DNA of 64,000 nt from Georgenia faecalis (GTDB taxonomy: Bacteria; Actinomycetota; Actinomycetes; Actinomycetales; Actinomycetaceae), in NCBI RefSeq assembly GCF_003710105.1, contig NZ_CP033325.1, positions 1,178,001 to 1,242,000 on the forward strand, in the 5' to 3' direction. The translations under genes were made by a program, and so were the position numbers. This document shows, piece by piece, positions 45,514 through 53,856 of this stretch (its first letter is position 1; every line of letters begins with the position of its first letter). The notes beneath the pieces are model-generated. The model worked only from the letters and a program-made list of their open reading frames with translations. It searched no databases and was not told the DNA's origin.

Positions 45514-46255
45514 GCGGGTTCGCCTCCTCGTCGAGGTACAGGTGCGCGTCGGGGTGGAGCTTGAGCGCCGTGCCGGGGACCTCGCTCGTGGGCTCCCGGT
45601 CCAGCGTGGCGGCCACGGCCGCCCGCTTCGGGGCGCCGGGCACGGAGCAGATGACGAGGTCGCTCGCCAGCAGTCGCGGGATGGTCACCGTCATCGCCCG
45701 CAGCGGCACCGCCGAGAGGGTGGGGAAGTGCCCCTCGTCGTGCTGCTGACGGCGGGAGACCTCGTCCATCTCGACGACGCGCACCGCGCGCGGGTCGGCG
45801 AGGTCGGCGCCCGGGTCGTTGAAGGCGAGGTGCCCGTTGACCCCGAGGCCGCACAGGAGCAGGTCGAACGGCTCGGTGCCCATGAGGTCGGCGTAGGCGG
45901 CCGCGGCCGCCTCCGGCTCGGCCGCCGCGTCGAGCCGGTGGAACGTGGGCCGCTGGGCGAGCGTGGAGATGAAGTTCCGTTCGAGCCAGTTCCCGAAGCC
46001 CTGCGGGGCGTCGGGGTCGAGGCCGACGTAGTCGTCCATGTGGAAGAACGTCACGCGGGAGAAGTCGATGTCCTCGGCCTCCGCGAGCGCGGCGAGGGTG
46101 GCGTCCTGGCTCGGGGCGGCCGCGAGCATCACCCGGGCGGCCCCGGCCTGGGCGATCACCTCGCGCAGGTGGCGGGCGGCGTGCGCGCCCGCCGCACGGC
46201 CGAGCTCGGCCTTCGTGCGGTAGGCGTGCACCTGAAGGGGGTAGTGCTCAGTCAC
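45506..46255 (-). CDS. nagB: glucosamine-6-phosphate deaminase
   Basis: A 249-residue NagB-type deaminase converting GlcN-6-phosphate to fructose-6-phosphate and ammonia. FFHMDDYVGLDPDAPQGFGN near residue 70 and LCGLGVNGHLAFNDPG near residue 135 are family signatures (catalytic Asp in MDDY, His in NGHLAF). Typical proteins have GxDGHIAFNEP here; the VNGH variant may shift specificity. Eight-base overlap with both flanking genes. Confidence 0.88.
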   Translation of the reverse strand: MTEHYPLQVHAYRTKAELGRAAGAHAARHLREVIAQAGAARVMLAAAPSQDATLAALAEAEDIDFSRVTFFHMDDYVGLDPDAPQGFGNWLERNFISTLAQRPTFHRLDAAAEPEAAAAAYADLMGTEPFDLLLCGLGVNGHLAFNDPGADLADPRAVRVVEMDEVSRRQQHDEGHFPTLSAVPLRAMTVTIPRLLASDLVICSVPGAPKRAAVAATLDREPTSEVPGTALKLHPDAHLYLDEEANPHA

Positions 46256-47465
46256 TCTCGGGTCCTTCGTTCTGCGCTTCTCGGTTGAGGAAGATCAGCG
46301 AGCGGATGATGTGGAAGGGGTCCTTGACGGGCAGGGCGACGACGGCGTCGAGCGGGCGTCCGGCGCGGTCGCGGATCTGCAGCCACTCGCCGGCGGGGTC
46401 CGGGAACGTCGCCATCGTGTAACCGGCCACCCGTTCGTGCCAGCGCGCGAGCTCGGCCGAGGCGCACCGCGCCGCGAGCAGGGACGTGGCGTACAGGGCC
46501 TCGGCGTGCACCCACCACAGCTTGGTGTCCCACGTGGAGCGCACGAGCGCCTCGTAGGGGACGTCACCGAAGGAGGTGCCGCAGGGGCGGCCGCCGTCGG
46601 CGTCCGCGTACCGGAGGATGCCGCCCTCGGCGTCGTCCCAGCCGATCGCGAGCGCCCGCAGGGCGAGCGCCTCCAGGCGCTCCAGGGGGACGTCGGCGCC
46701 CGCGTGGACGAGCATCCACAGGCACTCCAGGAGGTGGCCGGGGGTTCGGTGCCGGGCGAGCAGGGTGGTGGCGTCCGCAGGCGCCTCGGGCGCGAACTCC
46801 CACCAGGTGCCCGCGCCGAAGAACTGCTCGGTGAGCGCGTCGGCGGCCCGGTCACGCACGGCGCCGGCCCCGCAGCCAGGGCGGGCGCGCTCCAGCTCGG
46901 CGGCCGTGTGGAGCAGGCTCATCGGCCCGGCCAGGTCACGGAACCCCGACGGGACGGGGTAGGGCTCCGAGCGGGCGGTCCGGTCCGCGATCGAGCGCTC
47001 GGCGACGTCGAGCAGCGCCATCGCGCTGGTCTGCCAGTGGGTCGGGGCGCCGGGCGTGCGCAGCGCCCCCGCCAGCCCGAGGACGGCGAAGAGGTCGGCG
47101 AAGACGGAGGTGGACACCTCGCCGTCGGCGCCCGACACCAGCTGGTGGCCGGTCCGGTCGAGCCGGAACGCGGTGCGGTGGTCGGGGGTGAGGGCACGGT
47201 CGGCGATGAAGCGGGCGGTCTCCCCGGCCCGGCGCCGCCACATGGCGGCGTCGAGGTCCAGCCGGCCCGCCTCCGCCTCGTCGGCCAGCTCGGCGCACAG
47301 CCAGGCCCAGCGCCCCTGGGACCACGTGTACTTCTCCTCCGAGAGCAGCCGGCCGGCGTTGTCGAAGCAGGTGAGCACACCGCCGCGCTCGTCGTCGGCC
47401 GCGCGTTCCCACCACGGCAGGACGTGCTGCTCGAGGTGGGCCCGCCACGAGCGGGGCGCCGTCAT
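46248..47465 (-). CDS. AGE family epimerase (N-acylglucosamine 2-epimerase-like)
   Basis: A 405-residue alpha/alpha-barrel epimerase. YTWSQGRWAWLCAELAD near residues 48-65, HLLECLWMLVHAG near 242 and STWDTKLWWVHAEALYA near 315-330 (catalytic His) are typical. It would epimerise at C2, for example ManNAc to GlcNAc, feeding nagA and nagB. No sialic acid lyase is present, so the substrate may be free ManNAc or another 2-epimer. The ATG overlaps the symporter stop as ATGA. Confidence 0.87.
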   Translation of the reverse strand: MTAPRSWRAHLEQHVLPWWERAADDERGGVLTCFDNAGRLLSEEKYTWSQGRWAWLCAELADEAEAGRLDLDAAMWRRRAGETARFIADRALTPDHRTAFRLDRTGHQLVSGADGEVSTSVFADLFAVLGLAGALRTPGAPTHWQTSAMALLDVAERSIADRTARSEPYPVPSGFRDLAGPMSLLHTAAELERARPGCGAGAVRDRAADALTEQFFGAGTWWEFAPEAPADATTLLARHRTPGHLLECLWMLVHAGADVPLERLEALALRALAIGWDDAEGGILRYADADGGRPCGTSFGDVPYEALVRSTWDTKLWWVHAEALYATSLLAARCASAELARWHERVAGYTMATFPDPAGEWLQIRDRAGRPLDAVVALPVKDPFHIIRSLIFLNREAQNEGPESD

Positions 47466-48988
47466 GCGGGCACCGCGCTGCGCTGGGCGTCGGGGGCGGG
47501 CTCGTCCGTGGCGAGGGAGTCGATGAGCGCGTCCGTCTCGGGCGTGTTCTCCGGCTTGACGATGCCGATGAGGACGAAGGCGACGATGGAGACGAGGACC
47601 GGCGCGGCGACCGAGACGGTCTGGGCGTGGTCGCCCAGGCCGGTGATGGCGTCGGGCCAGGCGTACTTGTTGAGCGCGAAGACGATGAGGCCGAGGGCCC
47701 AGGAGATGAGGGCCGCCGTCGGGCCGGAGCGGCGGAAGGCCGGCAGGAGCCCGAGCAGCATGGGCACGGCGATCGGGCCGACGAGGGCGCCGAACCACAG
47801 GATGAGGAGGCCGAGCACGCCGCCGAAGCTGTCCGAGCTGAGGGCGATGCCCATGGACAGGGCGATGAAGAGGAACGTCGTCAGGCGTGCCCACGCGAGC
47901 TCCTGGCGCTCGGCGAGGAAGCTCCGCCCCTTGCGGAAGCTAGGGATGATGTCGCGGACCACGACCGAGGAGATCGCGTTGGCGTCGGAGGCGGTCATCG
48001 CCATCGTGTGGGCGAACATCCCGGCGAGGACGAGGCCCACGAGGCCGACCGGCAGGTAGGTCTGCGCCATGAGGGCGTAGGACTGGTCGGGGTTGGCGAG
48101 GTCGGGCAGGAGCAGCGGCGCGGCCCACATCGGCACGAAGAGCACGAGCGGCCAGATGAGGTAGAGGGCGCCGGAGAAGATCATCGAGCGACGGGCCTCG
48201 CGGCCGTTCGGGGTGGAGATCATCCGCATCGCGAGGTTCCACGTGCCGCCGTTGTAGGACAGCGTGGAGATGACGCAGTAGGCGAGGAAGAAGCCGAGCG
48301 TGAGGTTGCCGTTGAACGGGTTGGAGTGCGCGTCCGGCAGCTGGTCCCACATCGTCCACAGTGCCGAGAACCCGCCCAGCTGCCCCAGGACGATCACGAG
48401 CATGACGACGGCGGCGACGAGCTGGATGACGAACTGGCCGAAGTCGGTGAGGACGTCGGCCCAGACGCCGCCGATCGTCGAGTAGACCATCGTCACGCCA
48501 CCGACGAGGAGGATGCCCCAGGGGATCGAGATGTCGGCGAAGACGTTGAGGAGGATGGCCGAGGCGGACCACTTGGCCGCGACGTCGAAGATCTTCAGGG
48601 CGGAGCCGGACCAGGCGAGGACCTGCTCGGTGGCGACGTTGAACCGCGTGGTGAGGTACTCCAGCGGCGAGATGATCCCCAGGCGCTGGCGCAGCCGGGG
48701 CCAGCGCGGCGCGAACCAGATGGCGCCCACGGTGCAGGCCACCGTGATGGACAGCGCCCACCACACGTAGACGGCGAAGCCGAGGGTGTAGGCCATGGCG
48801 GCGTAGCCGACGAACACGGCGGCGGAGTAGCCGGACATGTGGTGCGAGATGCCCGTGAGCCACCAGGGGATCTTGCCGTCGGCGACGTAGAAGTCCTTCG
48901 CGGTCTTCACCCGCTTCTTGGCCCACCAGCCGATGGCGACCATGAGGACGAAATACCCCGCGATGACGATCCAGTCGAGGCTGCCCAT
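47462..48988 (-). CDS. sodium:solute symporter (SSS family)
   Basis: A 508-residue polytopic protein with about 13 hydrophobic helices. DWIVIAGYFVLMVAIGWWAK at the N-terminus, FYVADGKIPWWLTGISHHMS near residue 32 and SGYSAAVFVGYAAMAYTLGF near 51 are SSS-family features (solute uptake driven by sodium). As the first gene of the amino-sugar operon it is the likely importer. AAGGAGCAGCAC precedes the ATG. A LacI-type operator lies 78 bp upstream. Confidence 0.92.
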   Translation of the reverse strand: MGSLDWIVIAGYFVLMVAIGWWAKKRVKTAKDFYVADGKIPWWLTGISHHMSGYSAAVFVGYAAMAYTLGFAVYVWWALSITVACTVGAIWFAPRWPRLRQRLGIISPLEYLTTRFNVATEQVLAWSGSALKIFDVAAKWSASAILLNVFADISIPWGILLVGGVTMVYSTIGGVWADVLTDFGQFVIQLVAAVVMLVIVLGQLGGFSALWTMWDQLPDAHSNPFNGNLTLGFFLAYCVISTLSYNGGTWNLAMRMISTPNGREARRSMIFSGALYLIWPLVLFVPMWAAPLLLPDLANPDQSYALMAQTYLPVGLVGLVLAGMFAHTMAMTASDANAISSVVVRDIIPSFRKGRSFLAERQELAWARLTTFLFIALSMGIALSSDSFGGVLGLLILWFGALVGPIAVPMLLGLLPAFRRSGPTAALISWALGLIVFALNKYAWPDAITGLGDHAQTVSVAAPVLVSIVAFVLIGIVKPENTPETDALIDSLATDEPAPDAQRSAVPA

Positions 48989-49065
48989 GTGCTGCTCCTT
49001 CGTTGCCCGGCCCGCCATGGCCCAGTGACCGCGGACACATCCGCCCGCTGGGCGTGACCGTGCCA

Positions 49066-49079
49066 TGCAAACGGTTGCA
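49066..49079. promoter_or_regulatory. LacI-family operator of the amino-sugar operon
   Basis: TGCAAACGGTTGCA is a near-perfect palindrome with the central CG and flanking AA/TT typical of LacI-family sites. It lies 78 bp upstream of the symporter ATG, in the promoter region, and the operon's last gene is a LacI regulator. Confidence 0.75.
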
Positions 49080-49146
49080 CGTCAAACGTGACCCACGGCA
49101 CGGCGCGGCGCGACACTCGGGCGCCCACCCGTGCCACTGTGCCCCC

Positions 49147-49560
49147 GTGGACGCGCGCCTCAGCTTCGTCACCCTCGCCGTGCGGGACCTCGCCGCCGCC
49201 CGAGCCTTCTACGTCGGCGGCCTCGGGTGGGAGCCGGCGCTCGAGGTGCCGGGCGACGTCGTCATGGTCCAGGTCGGCGAGCACCTGGTCCTCTCCCTGT
49301 GGGACCTTGCGCACTTCGAGGCGGAGGTCGGCCCCGTCGCCCGCGGCCCCGGCGGCGCGCCGGTCACCCTCGCGCACAACTGCCGCACGCGGCAGGAGGT
49401 CGACGCCGCGCTCGCGGCGGCCGGCCGCGCGGGTGCGGAGGTGTCGGCCGCCGTCGAGCGCGACTGGGGCGGGTACTCCGGCTACTTCGCCGACCCGGAC
49501 GGGTTCCGCTGGGAGGTCGCGTACAACCCGGGACCGATCGGGCAGGCCGTCCTGCCCTGA
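49147..49560 (+). CDS. VOC family protein
   Basis: A 137-residue VOC-fold protein: [20 protein letters not shown] at the N-terminus and GGYSGYFADPDGFRWEVAYN near the C-terminus frame two paired beta-alpha-beta modules. Glu in WEVAYNP matches a usual metal ligand, but no enzyme activity can be assigned. GTG start, with CACTGT (one mismatch from TANNNT) 6 nt upstream, so probably leaderless. It is divergent from the symporter operon. Confidence 0.85.
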   Translation: MDARLSFVTLAVRDLAAARAFYVGGLGWEPALEVPGDVVMVQVGEHLVLSLWDLAHFEAEVGPVARGPGGAPVTLAHNCRTRQEVDAALAAAGRAGAEVSAAVERDWGGYSGYFADPDGFRWEVAYNPGPIGQAVLP

Positions 49561-49692
49561 GAGGGGGCCTCGGCCCACCGCCCGTTCCCGCGGGCGCGCC
49601 GCCCCTTCCCGCGGGCGCGCCAGCGCCCTACCCTCGGGGCACCCGCGAGGTCGCCGTCCCGGGCGGCGTCGCGGCCGACCACGGAGGGCGCC

Positions 49693-50472
49693 ATGGCCAC
49701 CCGCTTCAGCGGTTCGGACGACCTGCGCGGCGCCACCTTCGTCGGCGCTGATCTTCGTGGTGCCCGCTTCGTCGGGGCCGACCTCTGCGGCGTCGTCATG
49801 CGCGGCGTCGACGTCCTCGGCACGGACATCGACTCACCGTGGCTCGGTGAGGGGGACGAGCCCTTGCTGGTCAACGGCGTCGACGTCGTCGGGTTCGTCG
49901 ACGCCGAGCTCGACCGCCGCTTCCCCGGCCGCGCCGAGCGGCGGGCCACCGATCCCGACGGGCTCCGCTCGGCGTGGGCGGCGCTCGAGCGCACGTGGGC
50001 GGCGACGCTCGAGCGCGTCGCGGCGATGCCACCGGGCACGGCCGACGTCTCCGTCGACGGCGAGTGGTCGTTCGCCCAGACGCTGCGGCACCTGGTCATG
50101 GCGACCGACACGTGGCTGGGCCGAGCGATCCTCGAGCAGGACCGGCCCTACCACCCCGTCGGCCAACCAGACGCCGGCTACGAGGCGGACGGGAACGACA
50201 TGTCCATCTTCTCGGAGCACGTGCCGTCGTACGCCGAGGTGCTCGAGGCCCGCGCGGGGCGCGTCGCCATGGTGCGGGCGTTCCTCGACGAGGTGACGCC
50301 GGAGGTCCTCCTCGCGCCGCGACGCAACCCCTGGGCGCCGGAGCACCCGGAGACCGTGCTCACGTGCCTGCACACGATCCTCGGCGAGGAGTGGGAGCAC
50401 CACCGCTACGCGGTCCGCGACCTCGACGCGATGCCGCCAGCCGGGGTTGTGGGTGACTTTGCAGCGCCATAG
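49693..50472 (+). CDS. pentapeptide-repeat and DinB-like domain protein
   Basis: A 259-residue protein. Residues 9-36 are pentapeptide repeats ([20 protein letters not shown]), too few for a full helix. Residues about 85-245 resemble DinB/mycothiol-dependent four-helix proteins ([20 protein letters not shown], then [13 protein letters not shown] with histidines that could bind metal). Such proteins may use mycothiol as cofactor. GGAGGGCGCC precedes the ATG. Its last codons and stop lie in a compositionally odd segment. Confidence 0.82.
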   Translation: MATRFSGSDDLRGATFVGADLRGARFVGADLCGVVMRGVDVLGTDIDSPWLGEGDEPLLVNGVDVVGFVDAELDRRFPGRAERRATDPDGLRSAWAALERTWAATLERVAAMPPGTADVSVDGEWSFAQTLRHLVMATDTWLGRAILEQDRPYHPVGQPDAGYEADGNDMSIFSEHVPSYAEVLEARAGRVAMVRAFLDEVTPEVLLAPRRNPWAPEHPETVLTCLHTILGEEWEHHRYAVRDLDAMPPAGVVGDFAAP

Positions 50473-50516
50473 GCACTGCTTTCTCACCCGTTGAGGCGAG
50501 ATTGTGGGGTTTGACC
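50446..50516. repeat. lower-G+C structured segment at the end of the DinB gene
   Basis: By hand count this segment is about 56% G+C, well below its surroundings. GGGTGA-x4-GCAG (50451-50464) pairs with CTGC-x4-TCACCC (50476-50489) around an 11-nt loop holding the DinB stop codon. TTGTGGG occurs at 50447-50453 and 50502-50508 as a direct repeat. It may be a mobile-element remnant, a repeat family member or an RNA. Confidence 0.45.
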
Positions 50517-50569
50517 GGGCGTGGCCTCTGCGGCGGCGTGGTGGGTCTGGCGGGAGCCGCGAGGAACGA

Positions 50570-50623
50570 GCGGCGGATCGAGCCGCCGCAGACCCCCCTG
50601 CCCGCCCCCGAGGCGGGAGGCAG
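50570..50623. terminator. hairpins between converging DinB and DUF3097 genes
   Basis: GCGGCGG/CCGCCGC (50570-50576 and 50583-50589) is followed by an imperfect stem from CTGCC at 50598 to GGCAG at 50623. Their place between converging genes suggests a bidirectional terminator. Apart from these and the segment at 50446-50516, nothing else is seen in the gap. Confidence 0.5.
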
Positions 50624-50657
50624 AAGGCGTGGGGCCGGGAGGCGCAGGGGGGCGCCG

Positions 50658-51548
50658 CTACTCCGGCACGGCGGTGACGAAGTCGATGAGCTCCTCCATC
50701 CGCCCCAGCAGCTCGGGGGAGAGGTCCTTGTAGCTGCGCACCGACCCGAGGATGCGCTTCCACCCGCGGGCGACGTCGGCCTGGTCGTCGTGCGGCCAGC
50801 CCAGCGCGGCGAGCGTTCCGGTCTTGATGTCGGTCCCGCGGGGCACGTCCGGCCACGCGGCGAGGCCCACCCGCTCGGGACGCACCGCCTGCCAGACGTC
50901 GACGTAGGGGTGGCCGAGGACGAGCACGTGCGCACGCCCCGGGAGCGCCTTGAGCGCCGCCTCGACCAGGCGCGTCTCCTTCGACCCCCGGACGAGGTGG
51001 TCGACCAGCACGCCCGCGCGCCGCTGCGGGCCGGGCCGGAAGTCGCGGAGGACGGCCTCGAGGTTGTCCACGCCCTCGAGCAGCTCGACGACGACGCCCT
51101 CGACCCGCAGGTCGTCGCCCCACACGCGCTCGACGAGCTCGGCGTCGTGGCGGCCCTCGACCCAGATCCGGGAGGCCCGCGCCACGCGCGCCTTCTGGTT
51201 CGCCACGGCGAGCGAGCCCGACGCCGTGAGGGCGCGCCCGCCGGCCGTCACCGGCCCCCGGGCCACGGCGCGGGTGGGCGGCACGAGGCAGACGGGCTTG
51301 CCGTCCACCCAGAAGCCGGCGCCGAGCGGGAAGGTGCGGGTGCGGCCGCGCCGGTCCTCGAGGACGACGACGTGCATCCCGCCCGACTTCTCCACCGCCG
51401 TCACGGCGCCCACCCAGCCGGTCTCGACCTCCTCGACGACGAGCCCGAGCTCGGCGACGGCGTCGCGGGTGGTGGGGCGGTGGGCGAAGCGGCCCTGCCG
51501 GTGCGGGTCGCTCGCGAGGATGTCGGTGCCGTAGCGGTCGGGGCTCAC
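50658..51548 (-). CDS. DUF3097 family protein
   Basis: A 296-residue protein resembling actinobacterial DUF3097 throughout: [20 protein letters not shown] near the N-terminus, [20 protein letters not shown] near residue 125 and [15 protein letters not shown] near residue 175. The middle part resembles a TOPRIM-like fold (EGRHDAELV, then VDHLV). Function unknown. It lies beside hrcA in many actinobacteria, here divergent from it by 105 bp containing the CIRCE element. Confidence 0.85.
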   Translation of the reverse strand: MSPDRYGTDILASDPHRQGRFAHRPTTRDAVAELGLVVEEVETGWVGAVTAVEKSGGMHVVVLEDRRGRTRTFPLGAGFWVDGKPVCLVPPTRAVARGPVTAGGRALTASGSLAVANQKARVARASRIWVEGRHDAELVERVWGDDLRVEGVVVELLEGVDNLEAVLRDFRPGPQRRAGVLVDHLVRGSKETRLVEAALKALPGRAHVLVLGHPYVDVWQAVRPERVGLAAWPDVPRGTDIKTGTLAALGWPHDDQADVARGWKRILGSVRSYKDLSPELLGRMEELIDFVTAVPE

Positions 51549-51609
51549 CGTGGGAGGTTAGACACCTGTGACGACGTCGCGCCGCCACGGGCGGGCGTGG
51601 CGCGTAGAA

Positions 51610-51636
51610 TTAGCACTCGCACGGTGAGAGTGCTGG
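51610..51636 (+). promoter_or_regulatory. CIRCE operator of hrcA-dnaJ
   Basis: TTAGCACTC (51610-51618), nine spacer bases and GAGTGCTGG (51628-51636) match the CIRCE consensus, with one arm differing in its last two bases. TAGAAT at 51605-51610 is the -10 box and overlaps the operator, so HrcA binding would block transcription of its own gene. Confidence 0.92.
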
Positions 51637-51653
51637 CACTGGGGAGGAGGAGC

Positions 51654-52670
51654 ATGAGCAACGAACGTCGGCTCGACGTGCTGCGCGCGATCGTCGAGGA
51701 CTACGTCCAGACCCGCGAGCCGGTCGGCTCGCGCACGCTGGTCGAGCGCCACTCCCTCGGCGTCTCGCCCGCGACCATCCGCAACGACATGGCCGCCCTC
51801 GAGGAGGGCGGGTACATCGCCCAGCCCCACACCTCGGCCGGGCGCGTGCCCACGGACAAGGGCTACCGCCTCTTCGTCGACCAGATCTCCACGCTCAAGC
51901 CTCTCTCCGGGGCCGAGCGGCGCGCCATCGAGCACCTGCTCGCCGGCGCCGTCGACCTCGACGACGTCGTGGAGCGCTCCGTGCGCCTGCTCGCCCAGCT
52001 CACCCATCAGGTGGCCGTGGTCCAGTACCCCTCGCTCCGCCGCTCCGCGCTGCGCCACCTCGAGCTCGTCCCGCTCACCGAGCAGCGCGTCCTCGTCGTC
52101 ATCATCACCGACACCGGCCGCGTCGAGCAGCGCACCATCGAGTCGGCCGAGCCCGTCGACGCGGCCGTCCTCGCGGAGCTGCGCGCCCGGCTCAACGCCG
52201 TCTCCGTCGGCCGGCGCCTCGCGGACCTCACCGGCCCCTACGCCGAGCTGCCCGAGTGCTTCGCGCCCGAGCACCGGCCCGTCGTCTCCGCCGTCATCGC
52301 CGAGGTCACCGACACGCTGCGGCAGGAGTCCGAGGAGCGGATCGTCATGGCGGGCACGGCGAACCTCGCTCGGTCCGACACCGACTTCACCCGGACCATC
52401 GGGCCGGTCCTCGAGGCGCTCGAGGAGCAGGTGGTCCTCCTGCGCCTCTTCTCCGAGATGGCGGCCGACGACGTCACCGTGCGGATCGGCTCGGAGAACC
52501 AGCACGAGGCCCTGTCCGAGACATCGCTGGTCGCCGCGGCTTACGGTGGGGCCGTGAGCTCGGACGTCGCCCGGCTCGGCATCCTCGGCCCCACCCGGAT
52601 GGACTACCCCACGACGATGAGCGCGGTCCGCGCCGTCGCCCGATACCTCTCGCGGATCCTTGCCGGCTGA
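51654..52670 (+). CDS. hrcA: heat-inducible transcriptional repressor HrcA
   Basis: A 338-residue repressor. A winged helix occupies residues 1-70 ([19 protein letters not shown], then [18 protein letters not shown]), and a GAF-like dimerisation region follows to the end ([19 protein letters not shown]). HrcA binds CIRCE, which lies 18 bp before the ATG; GGGGAGGAGG is the ribosome-binding site. It regulates itself and the following dnaJ. Confidence 0.96.
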   Translation: MSNERRLDVLRAIVEDYVQTREPVGSRTLVERHSLGVSPATIRNDMAALEEGGYIAQPHTSAGRVPTDKGYRLFVDQISTLKPLSGAERRAIEHLLAGAVDLDDVVERSVRLLAQLTHQVAVVQYPSLRRSALRHLELVPLTEQRVLVVIITDTGRVEQRTIESAEPVDAAVLAELRARLNAVSVGRRLADLTGPYAELPECFAPEHRPVVSAVIAEVTDTLRQESEERIVMAGTANLARSDTDFTRTIGPVLEALEEQVVLLRLFSEMAADDVTVRIGSENQHEALSETSLVAAAYGGAVSSDVARLGILGPTRMDYPTTMSAVRAVARYLSRILAG

Positions 52671-52709
52671 CCGCCGGCGCGCCTCGCACGCCCAGCAGAA
52701 AGCGACTTA

Positions 52710-53834
52710 GTGAACGACTACTACGAGATCCTCGGCGTCTCCCGGCAGGCCAGCCAGGACGAGATCAAGAAGGCCTACCGCAAGCTTGCGCGCAAGCTGC
52801 ACCCGGACGTCGCCGGCGCGGACTCGGACGAGGCCTTCAAGGAGGTCTCGCGCGCCTACGAGGTGCTCTCCAACCCCGAGAAGCGCCAGATGTACGACCT
52901 CGGCGGCGAGTCGGCGCTGGGCGGCGGCGGCGGCGCCGGGGGCAACTTCGGCTTCTCCGACATCTTCGAGACGTTCTTCGGCGCGGCGGCCGGCGCGCAG
53001 GCCTCCCGGGGGCCCGTCCCGCGCGGGCGCCGCGGTCAGGACGCGCTCATCCCGCTCGTGCTCGAGCTCCACGAGGCCGCCTTCGGCGTCGAGCGGGAGA
53101 TCCAGGTGGACACCGCGGTGCTCTGCGGCACCTGCCACGGCGAGTGCACCCGCCCGGGCACCTCCCCGCGCACCTGCGAGGTCTGCGGCGGGCGCGGCTC
53201 GGTCCAGCGCGTCGCCCGCTCCTTCCTCGGCCAGGTGATGACCACCTCCCCGTGCTCGGCGTGCGGCGGCCACGGCACGACCATCCCCGACCCGTGCCCC
53301 GAGTGCTCCGGCGAGGGCCGGGTGCGCACGCGGCGCTCCATCCCCGTCAACGTGCCCGCCGGTGTCGACAGCGGCACCCGGATCAAGCTTCCCGGCGCCG
53401 GCGAGGTCGGCCCCGGCGGCGGCCCGGCCGGCGACCTCTACGTCGAGATCCGCGTCGCCGAGCACCCCGTGTTCGCCCGCCGCGGGGACGACCTCCACGC
53501 CCGCGTCGAGATCCCCATGACGGCGGCGGCCCTCGGCACGGTCCTCGACCTGGAGACGCTCGACGGCGCCCGCGAGGTCACCCTCGCCCCCGGCACGCAG
53601 CCCGAGCAGGTCATCACCCTGCGCGGTCTCGGCGTCGGTCACCTCCACTCCCCGGGCCGCGGTGACCTGCTCGTCCACGTCGACGTCGAGGTCCCCACCC
53701 GCCTCGACGACCGCCAGCGCGAGCTGCTCACCGAGCTCGCCGAGCTCCGCGGGGAGGAGCGCCCCACGCCGCAGCTCACGCCGACGTCGTCGGGCATGTT
53801 CTCGCGGCTGCGGGACAAGTTCGCCGGGCGATGA
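52710..53834 (+). CDS. dnaJ: chaperone DnaJ (HrcA-linked copy)
   Basis: A 374-residue co-chaperone of DnaK. J domain at residues 1-65 with the HPD triad (KLHPDVAG); Gly-rich region near 70-85 (shorter than usual); four CxxCxGxG-like zinc motifs at about 132-210 (CGTCHGEC, CEVCGGRG, CSACGGHG, CPECSGEG); C-terminal substrate-binding domain to 360. It is the type usually found after hrcA in actinobacteria, distinct from a dnaK-linked copy. GTG start with AGAAAG upstream. Confidence 0.95.
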   Translation: MNDYYEILGVSRQASQDEIKKAYRKLARKLHPDVAGADSDEAFKEVSRAYEVLSNPEKRQMYDLGGESALGGGGGAGGNFGFSDIFETFFGAAAGAQASRGPVPRGRRGQDALIPLVLELHEAAFGVEREIQVDTAVLCGTCHGECTRPGTSPRTCEVCGGRGSVQRVARSFLGQVMTTSPCSACGGHGTTIPDPCPECSGEGRVRTRRSIPVNVPAGVDSGTRIKLPGAGEVGPGGGPAGDLYVEIRVAEHPVFARRGDDLHARVEIPMTAAALGTVLDLETLDGAREVTLAPGTQPEQVITLRGLGVGHLHSPGRGDLLVHVDVEVPTRLDDRQRELLTELAELRGEERPTPQLTPTSSGMFSRLRDKFAGR

Positions 53835-53856
53835 GCACGAGCCCCCGCACGCCTCG

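Noticed and set aside
50521-50733. Small plus-strand gene after the DinB gene
   Set aside because: It begins at a GTG without promoter or ribosome-binding site, overlaps the end of DUF3097 and reads as low-complexity Arg/Pro sequence.
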